In this document: positions 49,186 to 57,537 of the stretch, piece by piece
Layout: the number at the start of each line of letters is the position of its first letter
Position numbering within the stretch: position 1 is the first letter of the stretch
Program-made: the position numbers and the translations under genes
Origin: Flavobacterium sp. LC2016-12
GTDB lineage: Bacteria > Bacteroidota > Bacteroidia > Flavobacteriales > Flavobacteriaceae
Length of the DNA: 64,000 nt
NCBI RefSeq assembly: GCF_015351595.1
Contig: NZ_JADKPT010000001.1
Location: 558,001-622,000 of the forward strand
Direction: 5' to 3'
The notes under the pieces: model-generated
Database searches by the model: none
The model's input: the letters and a program-made list of their open reading frames with translations, nothing else
What the model was told of the DNA's origin: nothing

Positions 49186-49917
49186 ATGCCCGAAGGTCCG
49201 TCTATAGTCATATTAAAAGAAGAAGTACAACAATTTACAGGAAAAAAGATAATTGACGTTTCCGGAAATAGTTCTATTGATATTCAGCGTCTAAAAGATA
49301 AAACCATACAGAAGTTTAAAACCTGGGGAAAACACTTTTTAATTTGTTTTGAAGGATTTACGGTAAAGATTCATATGCTGATGTTTGGAACTTATCGTGT
49401 CAATGAACGAAAGGAAACCCAACCGAGGTTAAGTCTGGGATTTTCTGATGGAGAAATTAATTTTTATACCTGTTCGATAAAAATTCTGGAAGGAGATATT
49501 AATGCTATCTATGACTGGAGCGAAGATGTAATGAACGATAATTGGGATCCGAAAAAAGCAAAACAAAGTCTGGAAAAAAATCCGAATGAAATGATTTGTG
49601 ATGCGATTTTAGATCAGAATATATTTGCCGGAGTAGGGAACATTATTAAAAATGAAGTTTTGTACCGATGCCATATTCATCCCGAATCATTGGTTGGTAA
49701 AATTCCATTTCATCATCTGAATGAAATTATTTCTGAATGCTCTATTTATAGTTTTGAGTTCCTGTATTGGAAGAAAAAGAATGAATTGAAAAAGCATTGG
49801 GAAGCGTATACGAAAACAGTCTGCCTGCGTTGCAATTTACCTATGATTAGAAAACACACTGGCCACAGAAATAGAAGAAGTTTTTTCTGTACCAAATGTC
49901 AACAATTACACATATGA
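49186..49917 (+). CDS. Fpg/Nei-family DNA glycosylase
   Basis: A 243-residue formamidopyrimidine/endonuclease VIII-like protein. The mature N-terminal Pro2-Glu3 of MPEGPS is the Schiff-base nucleophile and catalytic Glu. Lys54-like GKHFL follows, then the H2TH helix (DAILDQNIFAGVGNIIKNEVLYRCHIHPES) and a zinc finger with four Cys (CLRCNLPMIRKHTGHRNRRSFFCTKCQQ) holding the Arg loop. It excises oxidised bases. The ATGA overlap with the DUF72 gene indicates translational coupling. The start PEGP is Nei-like more than MutM-like (PELPEV). Confidence 0.93.
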   Translation: MPEGPSIVILKEEVQQFTGKKIIDVSGNSSIDIQRLKDKTIQKFKTWGKHFLICFEGFTVKIHMLMFGTYRVNERKETQPRLSLGFSDGEINFYTCSIKILEGDINAIYDWSEDVMNDNWDPKKAKQSLEKNPNEMICDAILDQNIFAGVGNIIKNEVLYRCHIHPESLVGKIPFHHLNEIISECSIYSFEFLYWKKKNELKKHWEAYTKTVCLRCNLPMIRKHTGHRNRRSFFCTKCQQLHI

Positions 49918-50618
49918 AAAATGAAATTCAAATAGGATGCTCCAGCTTTAATAACCGATTTTGGAAGGGCATTTTCTATCCCGAAAATCTGCCCACTGCT
50001 AAATTGTTTGATTATTATTGCCAGCATTTTAACACCTACGAGTTTAATGGAAGCTTTTATAGATTTCCAACTGTAAAAGTATTCGAAAACTGGTATAATA
50101 AAGCACCGGAAAACTTTACATTTTCAGTCAAGGCGCACAAAGAAATTACGCATATCAAAAAGTTTGTTAATTGCGAAGACCTTATTGCCGATTTCTATCA
50201 GATTTGCAAATCGGGTTTTAAGGAAAAACTTGGAGCTGTTTTATTTCAGTTTCCGCCGAGTTATAAATACAGTCCTGAAAATCTTGAGTTAATTATTCAA
50301 AACCTTAATACAGAGTTCAAAAATGTAATTGAGTTTCGTCATGAAAGCTGGTGGATTCCAGAAGTTTGGGAGGCCTTTTTAGCAAATAATATAACATTTT
50401 GCAGCGTTAGTTATCCTAAATTACCTCAAACTATTTTTATTAATTTCCCTTTGGTTTATCTAAGATTTCATGGTATCCCGAAACTGTTTTATTCTAGTTA
50501 TGACACAGAGGAATTACTTCGGATAAAGGCTGAAATCAATTCAAAACCAGGTTTTGTGTATTTTAATAATACTGCAAGTGAGGCCGGAATTTTGAATGCT
50601 TTGGAGTTTAAGGGGTAG
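49914..50618 (+). CDS. DUF72 TIM-barrel protein
   Basis: A 234-residue DUF72 protein. MKNEIQIGCSSFNNRFWKGIFYPENLP is the standard opening (IG(C/T)SG-W...FYP), with YEFNGSFYRFPTVKVFENW, FTFSVKAHKEITH, GAVLFQFPPSYKYSP, IEFRHESWW and LRFHGIPKLFYSSYDTEEL. The function of this family is unclear; Glu/His clusters suggest a metal-dependent reaction. Its ATG overlaps the glycosylase stop by four bases. A frame that starts further upstream (49896) is less plausible. Confidence 0.9.
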   Translation: MKNEIQIGCSSFNNRFWKGIFYPENLPTAKLFDYYCQHFNTYEFNGSFYRFPTVKVFENWYNKAPENFTFSVKAHKEITHIKKFVNCEDLIADFYQICKSGFKEKLGAVLFQFPPSYKYSPENLELIIQNLNTEFKNVIEFRHESWWIPEVWEAFLANNITFCSVSYPKLPQTIFINFPLVYLRFHGIPKLFYSSYDTEELLRIKAEINSKPGFVYFNNTASEAGILNALEFKG

Positions 50619-50620
50619 TC

Positions 50621-50716
50621 TAACCGCAAAGCTCGCAAAGGGTTTACGCCAGGTTCGCAATGATTAATTACTATCCTTGTGTCCTTTGCGTAAACCCTTT
50701 GCGAACTTTGCGGTTA
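50621..50716. repeat. TAACCGCAAAG hairpin element between convergent genes
   Basis: Thirty-base arms (50621-50650 with 50687-50716) pair with two mismatches and fill the gap between the DUF72 and PPOX stops. It may serve as a two-way terminator. Confidence 0.85.
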
Positions 50717-50725
50717 AATATAAAC

Positions 50726-51229
50726 TTATTCCAAAGTTAAAGTCCCTTCAATCCCATCATCCATTGTTTTTCCGGTTACAAGTGCTGCTGCCATTTTTGC
50801 AATAGCCACCATTGAACCGTTTTTGTTATTCCAATAATAACCATCTTCAGGAATAACTTTAATTACGCTTAAGTTTGGATCATCTACACCACCTGGCATC
50901 CATACTTTTACAATTGGATTATACAATTCTTTAATCGTTTCACGATCGTACGAAATAGATGCAGTTCCATGTAAAGTAAGAAACTTATCATGCGGTTCAG
51001 AAAAGAAAATTTCAACTTGTGGATTCTGGCTGATTTCTGCGTTCTGACTGCTGTTTCTGTCTGATAAAAACCAAAGCTGGCCTAAGTCATCAATTTTCTG
51101 AACAGACATCGGGCGTGATTGTAATCTGTATTCATTGTACGTACAAAACATACAGGTTTTTATGTTTTCTGCAAGATCTTTTATTTTATCTACAGCAAAT
51201 TCGTTTGTAAGGTCTTTATGATCTCCCAT
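50726..51229 (-). CDS. PPOX-fold general stress protein
   Basis: A 167-residue split-barrel flavoprotein of the pyridoxamine 5'-phosphate oxidase family, close to general stress protein 26. KTCMFCTYNEYRLQSRPMSVQKIDDLGQLWFLSDRNSSQNAEISQNPQVEIFFSEP contains the FMN-binding pattern and RPM, followed by LTLHGTASI, VWMPGGVDDPNLSVIKVIPEDGYYWNN. The physiological substrate is unknown. It ends the run of stress-related genes. Confidence 0.92.
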   Translation of the reverse strand: MGDHKDLTNEFAVDKIKDLAENIKTCMFCTYNEYRLQSRPMSVQKIDDLGQLWFLSDRNSSQNAEISQNPQVEIFFSEPHDKFLTLHGTASISYDRETIKELYNPIVKVWMPGGVDDPNLSVIKVIPEDGYYWNNKNGSMVAIAKMAAALVTGKTMDDGIEGTLTLE

Positions 51230-51448
51230 GACTTTTATATTTAGTTATTTAATGCTAAAACAATTTACTAAAACTCTTATTTAATGGGAGTTATAGCACG
51301 ACGTTTCAGGTTTAATTTTATATAAGTAAAATTGCTTTTTATATATTATTTTGGGTTACATAATTTGTATTATTACTTATGAGATTACAACTACTAATTT
51401 TTTCATTTCATGGCTTGTAGAGAAGCTAATAAATCGATAAATTTGAAG

Positions 51449-51456
51449 TATCTTTG
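51449..51456 (+). promoter_or_regulatory. -7 promoter box of the response-regulator gene
   Basis: TATCTTTG matches TAnnTTTG, about 28 bases before the ATG at 51485. Confidence 0.55.
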
Positions 51457-51484
51457 AAAAAAATAAATCGTTTCACTAAATACC

Positions 51485-51913
51485 ATGACAGATTTGACGA
51501 TATTTTACACAGACGATGATGAGGACGATTTGAGCATTTTTGCAGATGCCATTGAGTCATTGCCAAAAAAAATACAACTTAAAACCTATAACGGAGGAGA
51601 TAAATTACTATCTGCAATTTATAATCCGCCACCAACGCCGCATGTCATTTTTTTAGATTTGAATATGCCTGGAAAAAACGGTTTTGATGTTTTGACAGAA
51701 ATAAGGAACTCAGATAAAAAAGACATTCCGGTTGTCATTTTTTCGACTTCAAATGAACCTGGTATTATAGAAAAATGCCGCACGTTAGGTGCTAATTTAT
51801 TTATAACTAAGCCAGTTTTAATGAAGGATATCGTAAAATCCATAGAACACGCATTACAAATCAACTGGGAAGAATTTGTTCCGGACATTAAAAGTTTCGT
51901 TTACAAATCGTAA
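51485..51913 (+). CDS. Single-domain response regulator
   Basis: A 142-residue lone receiver of the CheY type. Acidic pocket DDDEDD, phospho-acceptor Asp58 in VIFLDLNMPGKNG, switch Ser/Thr in VIFSTSNEPG, and Lys in LFITKPVLM. No output domain is present. It must act by phosphotransfer or by binding a partner. It is convergent with the six-PAS kinase gene, which is a likely partner. Confidence 0.93.
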   Translation: MTDLTIFYTDDDEDDLSIFADAIESLPKKIQLKTYNGGDKLLSAIYNPPPTPHVIFLDLNMPGKNGFDVLTEIRNSDKKDIPVVIFSTSNEPGIIEKCRTLGANLFITKPVLMKDIVKSIEHALQINWEEFVPDIKSFVYKS

Positions 51914-51940
51914 GGAATAAAATGATTTAAACCTCGATAT

Positions 51941-51975
51941 AAAAACACATAAGTACTTTTGGCTTATGTGTTTTT
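51941..51975. terminator. Bidirectional terminator between RR and PAS-kinase genes
   Basis: Thirteen-bp perfect arms (51941-51953 with 51963-51975) with A-run and T-run ends. Confidence 0.9.
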
Positions 51976-51981
51976 TTTATT

Positions 51982-54900
51982 TTACAATTCAGGTAAATAG
52001 ATTTCGAATGTTGCACCTTTTCCTTTTTCACTATGCGCAGTGATAATACCTTTATGGTTTTCGACAATCTTTTTGACAATTGCTAAACCAATTCCGGTAC
52101 CCGAAAACTCACTTTCAGTATTTAGTCTCTGAAAAACTTCAAAGATTCGTTCTTTATATTCAGCATCAAAACCAATTCCGTTATCCGATATTGTCAAATG
52201 ATAATACATTTTTTCAGGATAAATAACCGGCATTTCGATTTCTTTTCCTTTAAGTCTATTGGCTCTGACTTCAATATGCGGCGCTTCGCCTTTTTTAGAA
52301 AACTTCAAAGAATTTCCGATGAGGTTATGAAGTAATTGTCTAAACTGAAACGGAATAACAGTTGCTTCTCCTAAAGGATCAAACTCTATTACTGCATTCG
52401 TTTCTTCAATTCGTTCAGAGAAATCACTTTGTATTTCCTCGGCAATTTCGTCCAGATTTGTCTTTACAAAAACCCTGTCGGCAGAATTGGTTCTGGAGTA
52501 GGCAAGAAGATCTTGTATCAGGGTTTGCATTCTTTTGGCGGAAACCTCAATTCGGTTTAAATAAGTTTTGGCTTTCGCCGAAATGTTTTCATCATCCAAA
52601 TCCGCTAAACGACTGGCAAAAGTTTGAATTTTCCGAAGTGGTTCCTGCAAATCATGACTAGAGATATAGGCAAAAGACTGCAGCTCGATATTCATATTGA
52701 TTAAATCCCTGTTTTTCAGTTCGAGTTGAGCCGTCCTTTCAGAAACTTCTTTTTCGAGTTTGTCGGTAAAGTTTTTCTGATCGTGAATATCCGTGCTTGT
52801 TCCCACCCACATTTGTGTATTTCCTTCTTCGTCTTTTTGAGCAATAGCACGGCTTAACTGCCATCTGTATTCACCATCATAACGACGAAAACGATGCTCT
52901 AACAAAAAGTCGTTTCCGGTTTTTATCGCTTCCATCCATTTGTTTATGTTTACCTCGCGATCATCAGGATGTACAATTTGCAACCAGCCGTCCTTGTCAA
53001 TTTCTTTTTCAGATAAACCAGAAAACGTATAAACTGATTTGTTGAAATAATTCAGATTTCCCATTTCGTCACCAGTCCAGATAAACTGCGGCATAGAATC
53101 GGCAAGAAGCCTGAATTTCTCTTCGCTTTTCATTAGAATTTGCTGGCTGTTCTTTTCATCTGTAATATCAATGATAGTACCAATCATTTGGGTAGGGTCG
53201 CTGCTATCATCAAAGAATATTTTTCCGTGCGCTTTAATCCACGCAATAGAATGATCAGGTTTTATAATTCGAGCTTCGTATTTATAAATACTGGTTTTAA
53301 GCGCGACTTTATAGGCTTTTTCTAAAATAGAAAGATCATCGGGATGAATTTGATGTAGGATATCCGGTCTTGTTAATTTCTTGTTTTTTTTATGACCAAA
53401 AAGTGCGGGTAAATTTTCAGAATAAATTAATTCCTGAGTCGGAACATTTAGATCCCAGGTTACAATTTCGGCAATTTCAGCCGCTAAACGGGCTCTTTGT
53501 TCAACATCTTCCAGTTTCTTACGGGCATCGACTTTTTGGGTTACGTCATTTACGGTAACCATTATACCAGATGCTTTTCCGTCTTGCTCAAACAAAGGCG
53601 TGTATTGATAATCGAGATAAAACTTTTTAAGTTCTCCTTTTATATCGACATAAGCGATAGCTTCATATTCACGAATAATTTCGCCGTTTTTTATCACATT
53701 GTCTAGTAATTCAGGATACTTTTGTTCTAGTAATTCAGGAAAAATCTCAAGAATTGGCTTTCCAATAGTTTCACTTTCTTCTTTTTGCCAAATGGCTTTC
53801 ATCATGGCATTATTAGCCATTTCTACAACATGATTTTTACCTCTAAAGATGGCCATTGCAATTGGGGACTCAATAACAATCTGACGAAATGCTTTTTCAC
53901 TTTCTGCCAAAAGATGTCTTGCCTTTACAGCTTCTGTAACTTCGTAAGAAACGATTATTATTCCGGAAACAATATTGTTTTCATCTCGTAATGGATGAAA
54001 AACCGAATTAAAATAACATAATTCTTCTTTGCCATAGCGATTTAAGGTTACCGAAAGTTCATCAGTATGATAGGGAATTCCGGTTTCATAAACAGGTAAA
54101 AGCAAAGGATAAACAGTGTCTTTGGCCTCCGGCACCATTTTGAAAATAGGGTGTCCTAAAATTTCATTTTCTTGTTTATCTACAATTTGTAAATAAGTAG
54201 GATTGGCCATTTCAACAATTAGATCCTTGCCTTTTAGAATCGCAATTCCGAGTGGTGCTTGTTTTACGATGTTTCTAAATCTTTTTTCGCTTTCTGCGAC
54301 AGTATTTCGTGCGATTACTTGTGCCGTAACATCATTCGCTACTGCTACAATGCCTGAAATGGTTCCGTCAGCTTCTTTTAAAGCTTCATACACAAAATTA
54401 ACATATACATCTTCAATTTCGCTTTCACGGGGTAATTTTACAAGTCGTTCGTGCGCTTCAAATTTTTCTCCCGTTTGGTATACAGTATCAAGAATGGTTT
54501 CCAAGCCTTGTCCTTTTACTTCAGGTAAGGCTTCAAAAATAGGTTTGTTTTGTACTTGACTATTTTTCTTTCCCCATAATTCCAGCATAAGATCATTGGC
54601 AATTTCTACTATAAATTCAGGCCCTCTAAAAACGCACATGGCGCTTGGAGTTTGCAAAATGTTATTAAGATAGCGGGTATTGCTTTCTTCTAATTTATTC
54701 AACATTTTTACCTTGTCTGTCGTTTCATTGCAAATCACTAAGACGCCGTCAATTTTCCCCGAATCATTATTTACAGGACTATAACTAAAAGTCCAGTAAA
54801 CATCTTCCATTTTTCCGTTGCGATAGATGGGCAGAAATTGATCTTCGTGCCAGGTTGCTTCACCTTCAGTCAGAACCTGATCGATTAAGGGTTTGATAAA

Positions 54901-55188
54901 ATCCCAGATTTCGGGCCAGAAATCGGCTCCTTTTTCACCTAAGATAAAAGGATGTTTTCCTTCCATTCCCAGACTTGGGCGATAAGCATCATTATAAAAG
55001 CAAATATGTTCCGGTCCCCAAAATAAGAACATGGGGAATTTAGAGTTTAAAAGAATTCCTAACGTAGTGCGTAAACTTTGTGGCCACGATTCGACTGGAC
55101 CGACTGCCGTTTTACTCCAGTCTTTGGCACGTGTCAGTGCGCCCATTTCACCGCCCTTAGCAAGAAAATCCTGATTTATATTGGTCAT
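51982..55188 (-). CDS. Six-PAS sensor histidine kinase
   Basis: A 1068-residue soluble kinase with no membrane helix. There are about six PAS units: 25-160 (WPQSLRTTLGILLNSKFPMFLFWGPEHICFYNDAYRP), 165-295, 300-430, 430-560, 570-690 and 695-815, the middle ones repeating the phrase FVEIAN/VEMAN plus PxFexxPE and so probably duplicated. A coiled coil (820-840) precedes HisKA with His845 in YISSHDLQEPLRKIQTFASRL, then an ATPase domain (NLIGNSLKFSKKG, DNGIGFDAEYKERIFEVFQRL, GTGIGLAIVKKIVENH). It is the bacteriophytochrome-type HisKA subclass. The PAS ligands are unknown. The convergent lone receiver is a plausible partner. Confidence 0.93.
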   Translation of the reverse strand: MTNINQDFLAKGGEMGALTRAKDWSKTAVGPVESWPQSLRTTLGILLNSKFPMFLFWGPEHICFYNDAYRPSLGMEGKHPFILGEKGADFWPEIWDFIKPLIDQVLTEGEATWHEDQFLPIYRNGKMEDVYWTFSYSPVNNDSGKIDGVLVICNETTDKVKMLNKLEESNTRYLNNILQTPSAMCVFRGPEFIVEIANDLMLELWGKKNSQVQNKPIFEALPEVKGQGLETILDTVYQTGEKFEAHERLVKLPRESEIEDVYVNFVYEALKEADGTISGIVAVANDVTAQVIARNTVAESEKRFRNIVKQAPLGIAILKGKDLIVEMANPTYLQIVDKQENEILGHPIFKMVPEAKDTVYPLLLPVYETGIPYHTDELSVTLNRYGKEELCYFNSVFHPLRDENNIVSGIIIVSYEVTEAVKARHLLAESEKAFRQIVIESPIAMAIFRGKNHVVEMANNAMMKAIWQKEESETIGKPILEIFPELLEQKYPELLDNVIKNGEIIREYEAIAYVDIKGELKKFYLDYQYTPLFEQDGKASGIMVTVNDVTQKVDARKKLEDVEQRARLAAEIAEIVTWDLNVPTQELIYSENLPALFGHKKNKKLTRPDILHQIHPDDLSILEKAYKVALKTSIYKYEARIIKPDHSIAWIKAHGKIFFDDSSDPTQMIGTIIDITDEKNSQQILMKSEEKFRLLADSMPQFIWTGDEMGNLNYFNKSVYTFSGLSEKEIDKDGWLQIVHPDDREVNINKWMEAIKTGNDFLLEHRFRRYDGEYRWQLSRAIAQKDEEGNTQMWVGTSTDIHDQKNFTDKLEKEVSERTAQLELKNRDLINMNIELQSFAYISSHDLQEPLRKIQTFASRLADLDDENISAKAKTYLNRIEVSAKRMQTLIQDLLAYSRTNSADRVFVKTNLDEIAEEIQSDFSERIEETNAVIEFDPLGEATVIPFQFRQLLHNLIGNSLKFSKKGEAPHIEVRANRLKGKEIEMPVIYPEKMYYHLTISDNGIGFDAEYKERIFEVFQRLNTESEFSGTGIGLAIVKKIVENHKGIITAHSEKGKGATFEIYLPEL

Positions 55189-55406
55189 TAAAATTTTGGT
55201 TTTATTGTAAAGAATAGTACGTTTTAATTATAGTAATCCCTAAATAATTTAAGGGATTGTTAAAATTAGAAAATAATATTGATTTTGATTTCGCTTTTTT
55301 TAATTGAGGTAAGATTTAAATCTATTGAGTTAATTTTATTTGTGATCTATGATGAAATTTGATAAAACAAAGATTTACAAAACAATCTCGCTTAAAAAAT
55401 TAAGTC

Positions 55407-55745
55407 ATGAAAAAAGAACAAAAACACGAAACCGATTATATCAGAAAATATCAGGAAGAAGGTTACACGGCAAATTTTTTGTTTGAAAACGGCTGTTTAT
55501 TAGACTCGGAAACAAAATACGCTTATAAACCAGAAGAAATTTTTATAGTTGCCCATCATCGTTACGAAGGTATGAGCGACCCTGATGATATGTCTATTTT
55601 ATATGTAATAGAAACGGGTGATCAAAAAAAAGGAACTCATTTAATGGGATACGGCCCAACCGCCGATTTAGAAGAAGCTGAATTCTTTAAAGATATTCCA
55701 GAGGATAATTATTCTGTAAATGCAGACGTCCAAAAACTTACGTAA
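55407..55745 (+). CDS. Small Bacteroidota protein of unknown function
   Basis: A 112-residue acidic protein with YIRKYQEEGYTANFLFENG, EEIFIVAHHRYEGMSDPDDMSILYVIETGDQKKGTHLMGYGPTADLEEAEFFKDIP. It resembles a family of about 100 residues common in Bacteroidota and sometimes labelled phosphoribosylpyrophosphate synthetase, but it has no PRPP-synthase motif and is only a third of that enzyme's length. I do not give it that function. Confidence 0.65.
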   Translation: MKKEQKHETDYIRKYQEEGYTANFLFENGCLLDSETKYAYKPEEIFIVAHHRYEGMSDPDDMSILYVIETGDQKKGTHLMGYGPTADLEEAEFFKDIPEDNYSVNADVQKLT

Positions 55746-56167
55746 GATAATTTAAGTAGGTATTTTTATTTTGCTGAGAAGCAGCTGTTTTCGGATTTTT
55801 CTGAAGGCAGCTGTTTTTTTTTGAGGTTCAAAGGTTCATAGGGGCAAAGGTTCAAAGGCTTTCAATATTGGGAGGAGCCTTTGCGCCTTTGTTCCTCTGC
55901 GCCTTTGTCCCTTTTTGATGTGTTATCTCTGTTTTATTTTGGTTTTCGTTGCAAAACAAATAACCTTTATTACGTAAGTTTTAACCTTTGTCGCTTTGAG
56001 CCTATGAACCTTTGAACCTCTCTTCTAGTAATTATGAAAGTTCTCTCCAAAATTGTGTAATAAATTGATTTGCAATATGTACGAACTTTGAAATATCAAA
56101 ATAACAAAGTAAAACCATAAAAAAGTTTTGTACGTAAATATGTACTAACCACTTTATTCAAACCAAG
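55746..56167. other. 422-base gap filled mostly by repeats
   Basis: Contains CAGCTG-linked hairpin words (55780-55815) and the large GGTTCAAA-type inverted repeat at 55823-56020. No coding region was seen. The last 150 bases are AT-rich and include the upstream region of the following regulator gene. Confidence 0.7.
55823..56020. repeat. About 200-bp GGTTCAAA inverted repeat
   Basis: Outer arms of 20 bases (55823-55842 and 56001-56020) are perfect reverse complements, GAGGTTCAAAGGTTCATAGG to CCTATGAACCTTTGAACCTC. Inside are more CAAAGG and CCTTTGCGCC words with a few mismatches. It could fold into one long stem. Confidence 0.85.
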
Positions 56168-56998
56168 ATGAAAAAACTATACTTAAATACTGGAGGATTC
56201 AATACTATTTTTAATGATCTTAAAGATAGTTTTGATGGTGAATTAGTTGTAAACAATAATGAATACACATTAAATATAAAATCAAAATGGGCGAGAGGTA
56301 CTATCAAGGCTGTTCGCTTTGAAAAAGAAATGTCTTATGTGAATTTTGATCTTGTTTTTAATCACGATGTCACTTTAAGTATTGAATCGCTTCAAACTGC
56401 ACCTGTATTTTTTGCTTATTGCGAAAAAGGTATCTTAACACACAGTTTTGGTGCGAATGGAACGCAAAGAAAAATTAAAAGCAATCAGACAGCTGTTTTG
56501 AATAATACATCGGTTATAAATAGCGTATTATCTTTTGAAAGCCACAAACCGATTCAGTTTTCATTAGTCGGAATGCCAACAGTGGTTTCTGTTGCAGAAG
56601 AAAATACTGAAATGGTTTCTCAACTTAAAAAAAGATTCACTACAGATTCAGGGCAATATTTATATATCGGAACAAAAAATCAAAAAATTGCGGAGAAATT
56701 ACAAGAACTAACTAAGATGCCTCAAAAAGGAATTGTTAGAAGTTTACTTCAAAAAAGTATCCTAAACAGTATTCTGGAGATGGAGATAGCTCAACATAGT
56801 TATAACTATATGACAACTTTTGATCCAATATTACATTTGGCAACAAGACAAATCAACGAAATCAAAAGAATTTCGAATATTAATATCGCAGAAGTATGGC
56901 ATGCCGCAGGATTAGCAAGCCGAAACTATCTGCCACGTATTTTCAAAGAGAAATACCATTTGTCATTTAAGCCATACAATCAAAAATTAGCTAGCTGA
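56168..56998 (+). CDS. AraC-like regulator with a single helix-turn-helix
   Basis: A 276-residue protein. Residues 1-160 have a cupin/jelly-roll-like character (ELVVNNNEYTLNIKSKWARGTIKAVRFEKEMSYVNFDLVFNHDVTLSIES). The C-terminal 50 residues hold one AraC-type helix-turn-helix (ISNINIAEVWHAAGLASRNYLPRIFKEKYHLSFKPYNQKLAS), resembling the second motif of a standard AraC domain; the first is not recognisable. The frame ends in TGATAA, so it is not truncated by a frameshift visible here. It may be a degenerate or dimer-only regulator. Confidence 0.72.
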   Translation: MKKLYLNTGGFNTIFNDLKDSFDGELVVNNNEYTLNIKSKWARGTIKAVRFEKEMSYVNFDLVFNHDVTLSIESLQTAPVFFAYCEKGILTHSFGANGTQRKIKSNQTAVLNNTSVINSVLSFESHKPIQFSLVGMPTVVSVAEENTEMVSQLKKRFTTDSGQYLYIGTKNQKIAEKLQELTKMPQKGIVRSLLQKSILNSILEMEIAQHSYNYMTTFDPILHLATRQINEIKRISNINIAEVWHAAGLASRNYLPRIFKEKYHLSFKPYNQKLAS

Positions 56999-57039
56999 TA
57001 AGCATTACATATTGTCGATACATTCGATCTTACGAAAAA

Positions 57040-57068
57040 AAAAACAGCTTTTATTGAGCTGTTTTTTT
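57040..57068. terminator. Bidirectional terminator
   Basis: Stem 57040-57049 with 57057-57066, long A-run and T-run ends, between the AraC-like and SemiSWEET genes. Confidence 0.85.
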
Positions 57069-57073
57069 TATTT

Positions 57074-57147
57074 AAAGGAACTAAGGTTCTAAGATTTTTA
57101 TATCACATACGTGTAGTACCTCAGCAACTCAGAACCTCAGAACCTTT
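57074..57147. repeat. CTAAGGTTCTAAG-type repeat
   Basis: AAAGGAACTAAGGTTCTAAG on the left and CTCAGAACCTCAGAACCTTT on the right form an imperfect hairpin next to the SemiSWEET stop. Confidence 0.7.
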
Positions 57148-57150
57148 TTT

Positions 57151-57414
57151 CTAAGATTCTTTCTCATAATAAATAATAAAATAAACCATAACGAGATTCA
57201 GACAAAGTGAAACACTATTGGTTATTATTATCGGCAAATCATTTTTCAGAATGCCATAGACAATCCATACCATAATTCCGAAAGTAAGAATACTGAAAGT
57301 TTTGAGCGAAATCGCCTTAACTTTTTTGGTTTTCCAAACCTTCAGAATCTGAGGAATCACCGATATAGTGACACAAGTCCCTGCAAATAATCCGATAATG
57401 TCTATGTAGTTCAT
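57151..57414 (-). CDS. SemiSWEET sugar transporter
   Basis: An 87-residue protein with three hydrophobic helices (about 5-25, 38-57, 64-82), the half-size PQ-loop fold. ISVIPQILKVWKTKKVKAISLKTFSI contains the PQ motif and the conserved loop, and FGIMVWIVYGILKNDLPIIITNSVSLCLNLVMVY follows. SemiSWEETs dimerise and carry sugars such as sucrose or glucose by facilitated diffusion. It is monocistronic and flanked by repeats. Confidence 0.93.
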   Translation of the reverse strand: MNYIDIIGLFAGTCVTISVIPQILKVWKTKKVKAISLKTFSILTFGIMVWIVYGILKNDLPIIITNSVSLCLNLVMVYFIIYYEKES

Positions 57415-57427
57415 TTTTTTATTTTTA

Positions 57428-57532
57428 AAGGAGCTAAGGTTCTGAGGTACTATGGTTCTAAGGTATTAATGTAATTGCAAAGTAGGCAACCTGAAACCTG
57501 AAACCTGAAACTTGAAACCTGAAACCTGAAAC
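57428..57532. repeat. CTAAGGTTCTGAGG words and CCTGAAA heptamer array (6 copies)
   Basis: 57428-57465 has AGCTAAGGTTCTGAGG words. 57491-57532 is an exact six-unit array: CCTGAAA, CCTGAAA, CCTGAAA, CTTGAAA, CCTGAAA, CCTGAAA. It ends five bases before the SDR gene stop. Confidence 0.95.
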
Positions 57533-57537
57533 AAAAT

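Noticed and set aside
43429..51229. A phage-defence island
   Set aside because: No nuclease, ATPase, reverse transcriptase or toxin module is present; the genes fit stress protection better.
55407..55745. Naming this gene phosphoribosylpyrophosphate synthetase
   Set aside because: It is too short and lacks the PRPP-binding motif; the label is probably a database carry-over.
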